In this document: one piece after another, positions 49,073 to 60,785 of the stretch
How positions within the stretch are numbered: the stretch's first letter is position 1
How the letters are laid out: every line of letters starts with the position of its first letter
Source of the DNA: Nicotiana tabacum
Lineage: Eukaryota > Streptophyta > Magnoliopsida > Solanales > Solanaceae
Direction: 5' to 3'
Assembly: GCF_000715075.1 (NCBI RefSeq)
Contig: NC_134082.1
Location: forward strand, 209,073,948 to 209,137,947
DNA: 64,000 nucleotides
The notes under the pieces: generated by a model
What the model saw: the letters and a program-made list of their open reading frames with translations, nothing else
Database searches by the model: none
Told to the model about the DNA's origin: nothing
Program-made: the position numbers and the translations under genes

Positions 49073-49640
49073 TGGGGAAAGATTGAATCTTGAAAGACTG
49101 AGCCCCCGATCCGCCCCTTCTTTCAAAAATCAAAAAACAGCGCTAACGAGCATCGCCTTTCTTCCAGCTTTTTCCAGATAAAGGTCTAATAGAGTTGCGC
49201 TTTCTCGCGGGGAAGGAAAAACGAACAGTTTACGTTTTAGTAGCTACCGTTTCACTGGCTCTAGTATTCACAGGCTTTCAAGGGTCAATCATTCTGTCAG
49301 CATGCTCAAAGAGTGCTTTCCAGAAGATGGAGAAGGAGCCCCCAGCTACCGCTATCCTTGGGAAACCAAAAGAGCTACCGAAGGAAAGCAAGTATGCCCG
49401 CTTACCCTCACTGACAAAGGTAAAAAAGGATGAGGAGCAATGACACATGAGCAGCCTCGCTCCTTGATCGGCGGGGTGGAGGTCTTTTCCTTTGTACTAT
49501 TTTTAGTTGATAAAGAATAAGCTCTGGAAGCGGATAAGCCGATGGTAGGGAAGGCTAGCCCTATTTTCTGTGAGCTTGGTTTACTTGACCGAAGAGTGCC
49601 TTACTTTCTTTAAGACGCTAACTTCCACAACCTGGGAGAA
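49073..49640. other. Organelle-like (possibly mitochondrial) sequence captured in the Mutator-type element
   Basis: This block is clearly richer in G+C than its flanks. It lacks the AT-rich repeat texture and reads like plant mitochondrial intergenic DNA ('gaaagactgagcccccgatc', 'gcctcgctccttgatcggcg'). It ends just before the right inverted repeat. An 82-codon frame (49195-49443) has one hydrophobic stretch and a basic tail; I recognise no domain and do not call it a gene. Mitochondrial origin is my inference from style, not from an alignment. Confidence 0.4.
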
Positions 49641-49903
49641 AATTTTTTATATCAAAGTGGAATAAAAGAAATGGAGTTGGAGGGCCAAAATGGAACAATG
49701 CTTAATTAAAGTGACAAAATAAAAAATTGGGTCAAATTTAATGGTCTTTATATGTATTTGGCCAAAGGAAAACAGAGATTACAAAGCTTTACCAATCTCA
49801 TCACAACAATAGTACTCCATTAATTAATGAAAGACATTGTATGGCACAAAAAATAAAACGGTAATATCATTAAAAACAAACTTAAATGACCCTGCTCTTT
49901 TGC

Positions 49904-50859
49904 GGGTTAATTTCAATGATGGTCACTTAACTATGTTTCAATTTCACTAAAGTCATTCAACTATTTTTTGTCACTTAAAAGTAACTATATTTTCACATTG
50001 TCACTTAAAAGTCATTTTGGCTCAAACCCCTACCATAAATATGACATGACATGACATAAAATTTAATGAGAAAAATCCAAAAATAAATGTCACATAAGCT
50101 TAAATAGATCATACCCACTTTAGATCCATTTATTCCTTAATTTGATTTGACCCATAACCCAAATGCTTTCAATAAAAAAATATTAAATTTCACATTAGTT
50201 TAAAATAATTATCATATACTACAAAATTCTTACCTTTTCTGTTACATAATGCCCATTTATAATTATTCTATACTAAAAAATTCTTATCTTGTTTGTATGC
50301 TCCATTCGAGTCATTTTATAACTCTACTGAAGTTAAAATACTATTGTATCCAACTCACATAATATATTTATAATTTTTTAGTATTGTATTCATCTTACAT
50401 AACATATTAAAGTATCATAAGCATACAAGAATAATAATAAGGCTAATAAAAGTCTATTTTCACAATGAACATGCAATTATAGACAACCTATTGCAATTGT
50501 TTAGACAAAAAAAAATATTGTATTTGTACAATAAAAACCCCACAAAAAATTACAAGACCTAATTTTATTAGGGATGTGTGTTTTTTCCCCATATTGAAAC
50601 CCATTTGGGTTATGGGTCAAATCGCAAGGGAGAAATAGATCTAAAGTGGGTATGGTCCATTTAAGCTTATGTGACATTTATTTTTGGATTTCTTTTTTCA
50701 TTACATTTTATGCCATGTCATATTTATGGTGGGGGTTTAAGCCAAAATGACTTTTAAGTGACAAAGTAAAAGTTTAGTTACTTTTAAGTGACAAAAAAAT
50801 AGTTGAGTGACTTTAGTGAAATTGAAATATAGTTGAGTGACTATCAGTGAAATTAACCC
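49904..50859. mobile_element. Long-TIR Mutator-like MITE (956 bp)
   Basis: Inverted repeats of about 260 bp at each end (49904-50166 and 50598-50859) share blocks such as gggttaatttca, 'cttttaagtgacaa', 'atgtcacataagctta' and 'atgggtcaaat'. The flanks gctcttttgc (49894-49903) and gctcttttac (50860-50869) match at 9 of 10, a Mutator-sized duplication. The centre is AT-rich and non-coding. Confidence 0.85.
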
Positions 50860-50955
50860 GCTCTTTTACATGTCAAGTAGAGCATTTATTTCTCAAAATC
50901 CATCTCTTTCAATTTCATTTTTCAGGTCATTTGAGCAAGCTGTCGTGAGTGGTCA

Positions 50956-51150
50956 TGTCCAGAGGCGGATCCAGGATTTGGAGGTTTCGGGTTCCAAGCT
51001 AATTGATTTGATCAACTCGAGCGTCGGTTCGGGTTATTCATCATTTTTATTTATATAGACAAATCGATCAAATGGAAAAAGTATAATAACGATAACTAAT
51101 TGACGCAACCATAAAACTTCATATAATAATATTAATATTATAAATATACA
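50956..51150. repeat. Partial GGATCC-family repeat and 3' flank of the hAT pseudogene
   Basis: The segment begins agaggcggatccaggatttg, like the left tip of the 48401 repeat. Since it lies just past the C-terminal end of the hAT transposase pseudogene, it may be that element's terminal region; no matching tip was found on the other side. Confidence 0.4.
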
Positions 51151-51157
51151 TCATCTA

Positions 51158-53540
51158 TTACAATTGTCCTCGACGAGTTTTTATATTTTGAAAACGATCC
51201 ATAATGACATCATTACTTACATTTATGAATACATCACGCTCTATGCAACAAACTAAACAATCATTTAAATATTGGTCACCCATGCTATTCCGTTCTTCAT
51301 TCTTTATCTGCTTCATGGATGAGAATGCTCTCTCCACAGTTGCGGTAGCAACAGGTAAAATCAGAGTCAACTTCACAAGTAAATAAACATAAGAATAAGT
51401 CTCTACAAGATTTGCTTCAACCAATGCTTTTGTCAAATGACTAATTCCTTGTAAGTTGGAGAACTTGGGATTACCAGCTCGCATATGAACTATATAAGTA
51501 TCACGTTGATAACTCAAGTCTCGAATTTGTACTTCATCTAACTCATTTGGGTAACAGTTTACTAAAGTCATTATTCTACCTTTATCAAAATTAACAAAAG
51601 AATTGACCAAATTCAAGCTAGTCATCCCGAGAAGCAAATCGCTACTCACTACATCAAAACGGTCATTAAGCTCTTGAAGTTGCACAACAATTACAACATA
51701 AAAGATATCAACACGCAAGTAGTGTGAATAATAAACACCGGAAGACTTGCGCTTCCACTTTCCAGGAAAATAAGATTCATCCATCTTGGGAATCAAAATG
51801 TCATGCATAACACAAAATGAGGAAACATCATCTAGTAAAGATTTCCATCCACTTTCTCTCATATCTTGCAATCTTTTCTTTGTGATGTTAAGAAACTCCA
51901 CGGTATTAACAATATCTTCATCCCTCTTTTATAAGATCTTGTTCAACTCATTTGACATTGCCAAAAATTTAAACATCAAGTGAAGCATAAAAACTAATTT
52001 GAATGTTTTTATTTTACTCAAAAGATATTTTGCTTGATTTCTCTCATTTGAGGTAAAACCTTCATATTTAATCACTTCAAGCACACGAACAATAGATGAG
52101 AAAATAACAATAAAGTTATCTAATGTTTTGAAATGTGATCCCCAACGAGTGTCACCTGGTCTTTGAAGCCCTCGTTCTTGATTTAGTCCTCGCCCAATGT
52201 GAACTTCACTGGACTCAAGTAATTGCTCCAACTTTTCAGCTTGAAGATGTCGAAGCAAATCTCTGCGCTTAAAAGATCCTCCAATGACATTCAACACGTT
52301 AGTAACATGACAAAAGAAGTCTTCAACATGCAAATGCTTTTTAGCAATCGCTACAAGTGTTAATTGTAATTGATGCGCAAAACAATGAAGGTAATATGCC
52401 GATGAACAATCTTTCATAATCAAAGTCTTGGGACCACTTATCTCCCCCCACATGTTACTAGCTCCATCATAACTCTGTCCACGTATTTGTGATGGACTTA
52501 GTGAGTGCTCCGAAAGCAAAGAGCAGATTGCTTCCTTCAATGAGCATGTCGATGTATCACTAACATGGACAAGACCAACAAATAGCTCTACCACTTCACC
52601 ATTCTTATCACAATAACGCAAAACAAGAGCCGTGTATTCTTTGTGTGAGATATATTTGGACTCATCAACTAATATACCAAAGCAATATCCATTCAAGTCT
52701 CCAATTATAGCCTTTATTGTTTCTTTTGCACAAACATTAATAATATCCTTTTGGATCATAGGGCAAGTCAAAGTATATCATTTTGTGGAGCATTTTCTAA
52801 TATGACTTTTCCCACATCCGGATGCATGTCCCCATGCCATCGTAAGAATCCTAGAAAGAGGTATTGATTAGTTGAAGTTTCACTTTAATCATGATCCCTA
52901 AAAGGCAATCCATACAACAATAGAAGTCTTGCCATATCAATTGATGCTTCTAAACGCATCCGATACTCACTTTTCAACTTATCGGAGTGCTTATCAAAAA
53001 CAAACTTAATTGATTGATGTTGATTTGATAAGTCTAGCATCTTGTTGAAACATTTATCATGGACATTATTAACATCACCAACATGTAAACGAAATCTTTT
53101 AAGACCCTTGTTCCAAGCCCTAAAACTATCCTTTGTATAAAATTCGCCCATACTTCCACGAATAAATTCATTCTTGAACAAATAACAACATAAGCAATAT
53201 TCTGCATCTTTCTTCACACTATACTCTAACCATTTAGAAAATTGGCCCTTGAACCAACTTGGAACAAATTGACGCATTCTTCCTCCTATTTGAGTTTTGG
53301 GAAATTGATGTTTGAAAGGTTTACAAGGACTTTGTTAAATGTAATGTTTCCTTACTTTATCTTGTATTCGAGGGTGATAGTCTGCGATATGTATTCTTTC
53401 TCCTGGATCGCCTTTAAGTGACCCCGAATCAAGTTCATTTATAAGATGGGAAACATTGACATTCGCTTGGCTCAAGGATTGACAACTAAGACTTGGTTGA
53501 GAATGGTCCAACCTCGTGACAAATTTATCGATCTGAATTC
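51158..53540 (-). pseudogene. hAT-family (TTF zinc finger/DUF4371) transposase pseudogene
   Basis: The TTF-type zinc-finger region reads FSKWLEYSVKKDAEYCLCCY (about 53190-53250). The DUF4371 core follows: NGYCFGILVDESKYISHKEY, HVSDTSTCSLKEAI, RGQSYDGASNMWGE, then LHCFAHQLQLTLVA and RGLQRPGDTRWGSHFKTLDN. The hAT dimerisation region reads TLILPVATATVERAFSSMK near 51300-51390. The frame is broken by in-frame stops near 53335, 52885 and 51929 and by a 2-nt insertion near 52770. Between the breaks, coding similarity continues without a gap. The intact family length is about 750-800 aa, so this is a nearly full-length but dead copy; introns are not needed to explain it. Confidence 0.88.
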
Positions 53541-54242
53541 AATTTCTATAAAATAAAAGCTCATTCTAGTGAGAAAGCTTTCTATGTAGCTCACTATGGA
53601 ATATAGAATAATTTCTACTACTTCATACCATCAATAAGCTTAGCCAATGAAAATTATTCAACTTTCCCTAATATTTTTTATTGTTAAAATTGAGTTAATT
53701 TTGAATTTTTCTTGGTCAAAAATATTGGGGATGTTCTTTCTTTTTTAGCCACGAAATTAATTTCTACAATGAAACTATTTAAGTGGCATAGGATTTTCAA
53801 TAAAACCAAAGAAATACATAACAAATAAATCACAAGTGACAATAAAGTTTTGCAAGAACATTAAAACCCAACTAAAAACAAAAAAAAAAGCAAAAAAACA
53901 TATATTTAATGGAGAAAAATAGTCACAGCCCACATAGGGCTAAGAAATAAATAAGAGGAAGTAAGGAAGCTTTACAATAGTGGTTGTAGAGGAGTGACCA
54001 GTGAACAAGCGTACTTAGAAACAATAAAAGAGAAAAACTGAAGAGGTGAGTTGTGAGCGTGAGAACTGGAACTGGACGAGCAAAGTGGGGGTTGGGGACT
54101 TAGGAATTGGGATTCCTTTTTTGCGGGAGACGAGGTTGGGGAGTTGGGAATTGGGATTATGGAGACTAATTTTGGGAAAGGGGAAAGCGGGGAAGGCTTT
54201 TAGCTTTCTAGAAATCTTATTTTAATTATAAAGCTTTTTATT
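53541..54242. other. Intergenic DNA, no gene seen
   Basis: Sequence upstream of the hAT pseudogene. AT-rich at first, then G-rich around 54050-54190 (repeated 'gttggg' and 'gaattgggatt'). It could include the hAT 5' end, but no tip was identified. Confidence 0.45.
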
Positions 54243-54390
54243 ATTACTTTATCTTATTAGTTAAAAGTAAAAATTTTAAAATAAAAAATGTGTTGTGTGC
54301 TGGATTCGAACTCACAACCAGCAAAAGGAAAAAATGGACCTTTCCCACTAGCACCTTGGCCACTTTTGTTTTGTGGTTGACACTTTAAAT
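54243..54390 (-). repeat. tRNA-derived SINE fragment
   Basis: The minus strand shows an A-box-like tggccaaggtgctagtggg (near 54342-54360) and a B-box gagttcgaatccagc (near 54301-54315). The sequence between is too long and A/T-rich for a tRNA. A (TA)n run (54403-54422) follows. Confidence 0.5.
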
Positions 54391-54422
54391 AAATATATTT
54401 CTTATATATATATATATATATA

Positions 54423-54849
54423 AGAGAGAGAGTTTTCGCCGAAGCTTGCAGGTGCGTACCACCCCGAACCATGCCCTTGTCATGTCTGTGTAACATTTTT
54501 CACACTTCTTTATATTGCCGTACTGGTCAAGTGGAACACATATTCATCTTCACAGCAAGTCGTGCATGCTCTTAGATACACATTCTGCATTGAATGCGAC
54601 TTTCACCTCACCATGCAAAGTGGAATACACTCTGCACATATTGTTCAATGTATCCAACACTTTATTATAAAATATCATTCCAAGAATACAAAACGTTTAT
54701 TCAATATATACCTTTTCTTCCAATTTTGTACGACACTACTATCTGACGCCTATTATCTCACCCATTGGTTAAGGTGGGCGTTGAAGTCGTATGTCACGAT
54801 TCAATTTCTCCTATAGACTGTAATGACGCCTAATATCGCTGCTTGGCAA
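54423..54849. other. Intergenic DNA, no gene seen
   Basis: No domain-bearing frame and no bounded repeat. The short frame at 54562-54816 lacks any recognisable feature. Confidence 0.45.
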
Positions 54850-55607
54850 GCCAACAGTGAATTAACCATGTAACTATTCTTTTTAATAAATTTTAAACTA
54901 ATTGAATTTCATTTATTTAGAAAATAAGGAGTAGAAAATTTAATAAAGTAAAACGAAAGCTAATGAGTGAGCAAATGTAGTGAAATAAATGCTTCAAAAC
55001 CATAAAGCCTATTAGTATGTGTTACAAGACCTGATATCACGAGTATATGAGCAACTAGTAGAATATATAAAGCACTAAGCTACTATCTGAAATAGAGTAG
55101 ACAAAAAATAAAATGCAAAAGAGAGACTTCGGGTGCTGCAGAACAAACTCAAAAAGCAGCTCACCGCTATGCCTCGGGGTATCGCGCCGGAATGACTGCC
55201 ATATGCACCTGCCTTAGATCCTGCATGATTAGTGTAAAAGTATAGCGTGAGTATATAAACAACATGTACCTAGTAAGTATCTAGTCTAACCTCGAAGAAG
55301 TAGTAGTAACGAGGGGTCGACATCGATACTAACTATGGGCTAACAATAAAATACAGGAATGCTAATTAGGCATAGAATATGTGAACAATAATATTAATAC
55401 AGTAGCAACAATGATTAAGTGATTCTTTAACTAATAGTAAATTCCAAAAGTCTTCCACTAACACATACTAATTCCAAATAAATCTCGAGCAAATAAATAA
55501 ATTATAACCTCTCAATTCATAAAAATACTATCAAGTGTATTCGGGCTCCAAGCATTAAGACACACGATTTATGCCGAGGTCGTACGGCCCGATCCAGGAT
55601 AATGTAT
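54850..55607 (-). mobile_element. Fragment of a Gypsy LTR
   Basis: Blocks such as 'gcagctcaccgctatgcctc', 'ctgccttagatcctgcatga' and 'gccgaggtcgtacggcccga' are of the LTR type found in solanaceous Gypsy elements. The left edge is uncertain. The right edge abuts the LTR that starts at 55608. Confidence 0.5.
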
Positions 55608-56103
55608 TGTCACAACCTAATTTAGGATCGTGACCGGCGCTTAGGAGCAAGTGCTCCCAAGTAAGCCTTATTGGTATTTTACAGAAAAACGGACAGAGTT
55701 TCCCTTGTTTTTGGATTATCCAAAAAAAATTCTGTCTCAAACTCAACCCAAACATCCTAATATAAATCCAAACAACAATAACTTTATCTTCTAACCAAAC
55801 CAAATATCTACTATTGATAAGTCCACCTACTAACAACTAGAAATACTAATTGATCTCCAAATTTGATAAGAAAGAACGATATTCAACATAAGTCTATAAT
55901 AATGAAAGAATACTCATAACACTAAAAGAATGACTAAGGAGCGACTCTAAGAGTTCAAAGAAAATATCATAACAATTAATTAAAACTCCTTGCCCACGCG
56001 AACAAATACGGAGCTCACGAAGAACTATCAACCTGTGTGCTCTAATTAACGAAATCTTTGCCTACGTCAACTGTTAACTCTATAAAAAAAATAGCGGAGG
56101 GTG

Positions 56104-59100
56104 TGTTATACCCCTTTTTAACACGGGTCAAATAGCGATATTATGAATCGCCACCTAATTATTCTAAGGTGAATTAGGACACCTATTTTTAAAGATTAAG
56201 TCAAATTCTGTCTTATGGTCTTAACCTAAAGATTCTAAGTAAGGGTTTTAAATATTCTAAAAGGAAGGTTTTTTAAAGCACCTTTTTAAAATTCGTTAAT
56301 AACGGTTAACCGACCAAGCTCAGGTTAATAAGTTGTATAAAAAAATGGAAAAAAAAATTATTTGAGGTATTTTAACAAAATATAGCTTACAATATAGTAG
56401 TTTAAATTTGAAAGTCCTTAATAAGCTTTTGAAGAATATTATTACGTAAATAAAACTTATAACTAGTTAATATCATATATAAATTTAAAAGGGTATAGTC
56501 ATTTAGGAAAGACATTGGCTGATGATTAAAATATTAAAAACAAGGGGGGACCTTTTCCCTTTGCTTATCTTCAAAAAGAATCAAGGTGAAAAAACATCAT
56601 AACCTTTAAAAAAAAGACGTTTACCAACAAAACAATCACGTTTATTTTTTTTGTATTTTTTTAGAAAAAATATAGGAAACAATTTGTCAATTTCAATCGA
56701 AGTGCATCTTCTGTTTTAAAAAAAATGATTCAATTCCGAACTTATATAATAGAAACCTGAAGCTTAAAGGGTTCTTCAAAAAAAAATTAAGAGCACTATT
56801 AAATGAAATAGATAATATCTGCCAATAACTAAGTGAGAATACTAAGTAAAGAGGTCAAAGTAAATCAACAATCCCAAGTTAAGTATAGAACTAAACTAAT
56901 CAAAAGAATATAATCAAATTAATTGAAAATTCGAAATAGAGTAAAATGTAAATCACGAAGGCCGCCATACGCGACCCCAATATTGAGTAATCTTATACCA
57001 GCAACTTCTTTAATCTCTAAGTTTAGGCATATCTTCTTAATCTAAAATATTGAGTTAACAGAAAAAAACTTTCCTTGTTCATTTGAAATCTAAAGATGAA
57101 CAGATTAATATAGCCAACATGATTATTAAAACTTAGAACAACATGGTCTTACTTCCATCTAAGTCTTAAAAATTGGATATTAAAGTCCTAGCAGTATGCT
57201 TTTTGAAAAGAAAAAAAAAGAATGACAAAGCAGAGCAGACTTTTCTAAGACAAATAATATCTTTTGTTAGTATATGCTTTCTTAGCATATGCTCTGCTAA
57301 TGGCACACTCGATAGTAACAACAAGGAAAGGAAAATAATTTGAAAGGTTCATCTTAAGGCAGTGACTTCTATGCTTGTAGTATCAATATAAAAGGTCTTA
57401 AATCTTATTATTTTTTTAGACACAAGCTCTATGAAGCAAACCACTTTTAAAACTTATTGCTAAACACGAAAATATTTAAACTAAGCACCCAAATAGTTAA
57501 TCTCTAACAATATATTTTCTGTTGCATTTACGCTAAAAAAATAATAATAAAACTTGGGATATATTTTGAGACATGAAAAGAGAGAGTAGATATCGTATTT
57601 TTAATGCGTGGATGAAGAGCAAAATTTGGTACATGCTAGACAAAATGTAACAACGTAATTTTGACAAAAGAAAAGAGAAAATTATAACATAGTTAAAATA
57701 TAAGGTCATTTCATCAACTACTAATGTATTAACTGCCATAAGCCTATTCATGTTTTATCGGACTTTTATTTTGATTTAACCAGATATCTATAACTCTATG
57801 GCTTCTAAGCGAGTTGGCTCAAATTCATGATTTTAACAAGCGCCAATTAAAACTCATTCAAAAGAACATACAACCGTTTTAAAACTTCGAAGACAAAGCG
57901 AGAAGAAAAATTTCAGTCACTGACCTTTTGTGGCGCAGGAATTGGGGCGTGTCAACTAAATCTACTATTTTCGACCTCGAATTTGGCTACTTCAGATAAT
58001 CATCGAACTCCGACACAAACAAAATGAAGGCTCTGTTATGGCTATAGGGCAACAGATACCAAGAGGTAGAGAGGATTAAAGCTAGATTTTTAATAGAGTA
58101 AAGATGAAGATAAACTATGAGAAGTCAACCGAACGGTGTAGGAGGGGGCGTCCAACCTGCTGAAAATAGCCACAAATTTTTGTATTTATAGGTGTAAAAT
58201 TAAGGTTCTTGGTTCCTTTGAGCGGGAACTTGAAAGTTTAGATTTCAAAAGAAATCAAATGGATCCGTTTGAATTTTAACGTTGAAACTTTTTTTTTGAT
58301 GGAATCGATCTTCGGGATTCTTCAGTGATATGCTTCAGGTTACACCCGAAAATGGTGGGATATGCTTCAGCACGCAGGGATTTGAAAGTCAAGAATTGGC
58401 CAAAAAATGGAGGAAAAGTCAAGATGGCAGAGATTGAAAGTGACATGGGAGAGGAAAAGGGATGGAACTTAATTAAAATAAATAAATAATAAAATAAATA
58501 AGTGCTAGCAATTATTTTGGTATTATTTGAAAGATAGGAGAAATTTGATCTTGACCATTAATTTAAAAAATGACTTGATATGATGAATTCATATGGCAAG
58601 ATGTGGGGTCAAAGTGTGAAAGGATGAGGAGAGAGAGTGTGTTAGGCGTGTGTTTTTGGTTGTTGGGAGCCTAGGTGTTGCTGACATGGATCTTATATGG
58701 CGCCTACATGGAGGTAGAATAGAGTAGATGGGCTGGTAGATATGGGCCTCCGATTTGGGCTATTTTGGTCTGATTTTTTCCTCTTTTTGGGCAAGAAAAT
58801 CTAAAATATGTATTATAAGAATTGACCCCATTTTAAATAATATTGAACTTTACCAAGATGATCCAATTTAGATTTAAAAGTCCCTTTTCACTTTAAATTT
58901 TACTATGCTTCCATATTTCTAATAATTTTAATAAAATATATTATATTACATTGTTATAAAAATAATATTTAGTATGTATGCATTTATATAGAATAGAAAA
59001 TAGAGAACTAAATTATAATTGGCAATTACTATGATGCATTAGCATAATATGATGGTGATTAAGTAACTAAAATAATAACAATATAGTAACAATAAATTAA

Positions 59101-59269
59101 TATGTTAAATTATATTAAGGCTAATAATTGTACTTTATTTTAAACATCTTGAGGCTAGAAAAAAAAAATATAACAAATATTTTAGATAAATATATTTAGT
59201 AAATTATTAAGAATTAGGAAGCATAGAGAAATAGATTAGGAAAAGGAGGGCTAAAATTGGTTGTCAACA
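56104..59269 (+). mobile_element. Solo LTR (3166 bp) nested in the Gypsy LTR
   Basis: It starts tgttataccccttttt and ends aattggttgtcaaca. The flanking 5-mers gggtg (56099-56103) and gagtg (59270-59274) differ at one position. There is no internal coding region, PBS or PPT. The terminal sequence suggests a Tat/Ogre-type Gypsy LTR (weak inference; orientation taken from that likeness). Confidence 0.72.
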
Positions 59270-60476
59270 GAGTGAGTAATAACATTTAACCACAATCGTT
59301 TTTTATTGGGGACAAGTCAGAAAATATGTTAGTATATTAAACAGAAAATATCATAAGAATGCCCTTTCAGAATTAATAAATAATTTTCTGTCTCATCATG
59401 TTTTTCTTGTAGTATAATACAATTGACAATTCAGTAATAAGCTCGGCAACCACTGTATAATGTCAATATTCATATTTGGGAGGTTTTAATGAACGGATCA
59501 TGTAATCGGTATAACTGTGGACTTCTTCGCAATAAGTCAAATATAACGGTAGTCCCTACTCAAGGAAAACCAGTAACGGTATGCTAGTTCTACTTTTCCA
59601 CTAGCGAGGGTTGTAACAGTAATCGGTAATTTCAAAGTGCATCAGGTTTAACGAATCCGTCGTTAGCTACGAGATCCTTCAAAGTCTACTCCCATGTATA
59701 CTTGCCTCTGTAATCCGTATATGTTCATAGAAAACTATTTTAAAACAATATAGGGCATTTCGGTTCTTATCAAATCATGTAATTTCATTTTAATAACAGT
59801 AATTTTACGTAACGGTAAAACAAATCTAGTGACAACAAGAATATTTAAAACAATCATAATCATCTTAAATAACTATTTCGGTATCATATCGAGTAAAAGA
59901 CTTGTCCCACATGCAACTCAAGATAACCGGTAACGTATTCATATTAAAAATCATGCAAGTTATGAAAACACAAATTGCGGTAAGATTACTACTCACAGTC
60001 TTGTGCCGAAGTACCAAATTCTTCACCTCGAGCAATTCGTACAACTTCCTCCAATCAATCTATAATTACATAATATCTATCTCATGTTAATTTCCATGTT
60101 TAGGCTAAGTCATAGGTAATTTAAAATACCCAACCATCGAGGTTCATGTTTGAGTCTTAATTTATGGATTTATATTTAATCATAGAACTAGTCCATAATT
60201 CTATCAATTTCAAATTATTTAGTATAATTTATTCCTCTAAAATTAGACCTCTCAGTGCTTAAACCAAGCTTTTATAGCCTTATTATCCATAGTAATTGTA
60301 TATGTTTTATATAAAAGAAAGTTGATATTGAATTCTTTTGTACTATATGAAATTGCATAGATGTAGTGAAATAATTCAACAGATGAGAAGAAGAAGATTA
60401 ACCTCTTGAGTCAAAGGAGAACTTTAATACTTTCAATTTTAACTCCCAATTTTTCTTAAAGTCTTTGATCAAAGCT

Positions 60477-60507
60477 TTCTTCTTCTTCTTCTTCTTCTTC
60501 TTCTTCT
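60477..60507. repeat. (TTC)n microsatellite
   Basis: About ten TTC/CTT triplets within the LTR. The poly-Phe frame across it is an artefact. Confidence 0.85.
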
Positions 60508-60751
60508 TTTTTTTCTTCTTCTCTTTCTTTCTTTCTCTGCTTTTGTTTTTTTCTATTTCTCGTTTCTTTCAGAAGCCAAAAGCTTCTTTGCTTTCTAAAC
60601 CCTTTTCAAACCTTCGTAGGTTAATTTCTAATGGGCTTCAGCCCTTTTGTTTCCATCCTTTTTTTTCTTTTATTTTTATATTCATTTGTTTTATTTTTAA
60701 TTATTTGCTAAATATCCAATATGTCCTTATTTAAAACATTGGGGCTCTACA

Positions 60752-60762
60752 TCCTCCCCCAC
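60752..60762 (-). promoter_or_regulatory. Polypurine tract of the second Gypsy element
   Basis: The minus strand reads GTGGGGGAGGA immediately before the LTR start TGTAGAGCCCC. Confidence 0.8.
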
Positions 60763-60785
60763 CTTATGAAATTCGGTCTCCGAAT

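Larger units (their letters stand above)
48200..49763. mobile_element. Mutator-type element (1564 bp) with 9-bp target duplication and captured sequence
   Basis: The element starts ggtcaaatacatagacagtc and ends in the inverted counterpart 'gtctttatatgtatttggcc'. The terminal inverted repeats extend about 130 bp (blocks gacccaattttttatt, ttttagccctccaac, tctttt.ttccactttga). The 9-mer aaaggaaaa flanks it perfectly (48191-48199 and 49764-49772), the Mutator target size. It encodes no transposase. The interior holds a direct duplication and a stretch unlike the surrounding DNA, so it resembles a Pack-MULE. Confidence 0.82.
55608..60751 (-). repeat. 3' LTR of the second Gypsy element, split by a solo LTR
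   Basis: It runs tgtcacaacctaatttagga (55608) to attggggctctaca (60751), followed by the PPT. Subtracting the inserted solo LTR and its target duplication leaves about 1.97 kb. A (TTC)n run lies at 60477-60507. Confidence 0.72.

Noticed and set aside
49195..49443. 82-aa frame with a membrane-like segment
   Set aside because: No family recognised and it lies in captured sequence within a transposon. Left as part of the insert.
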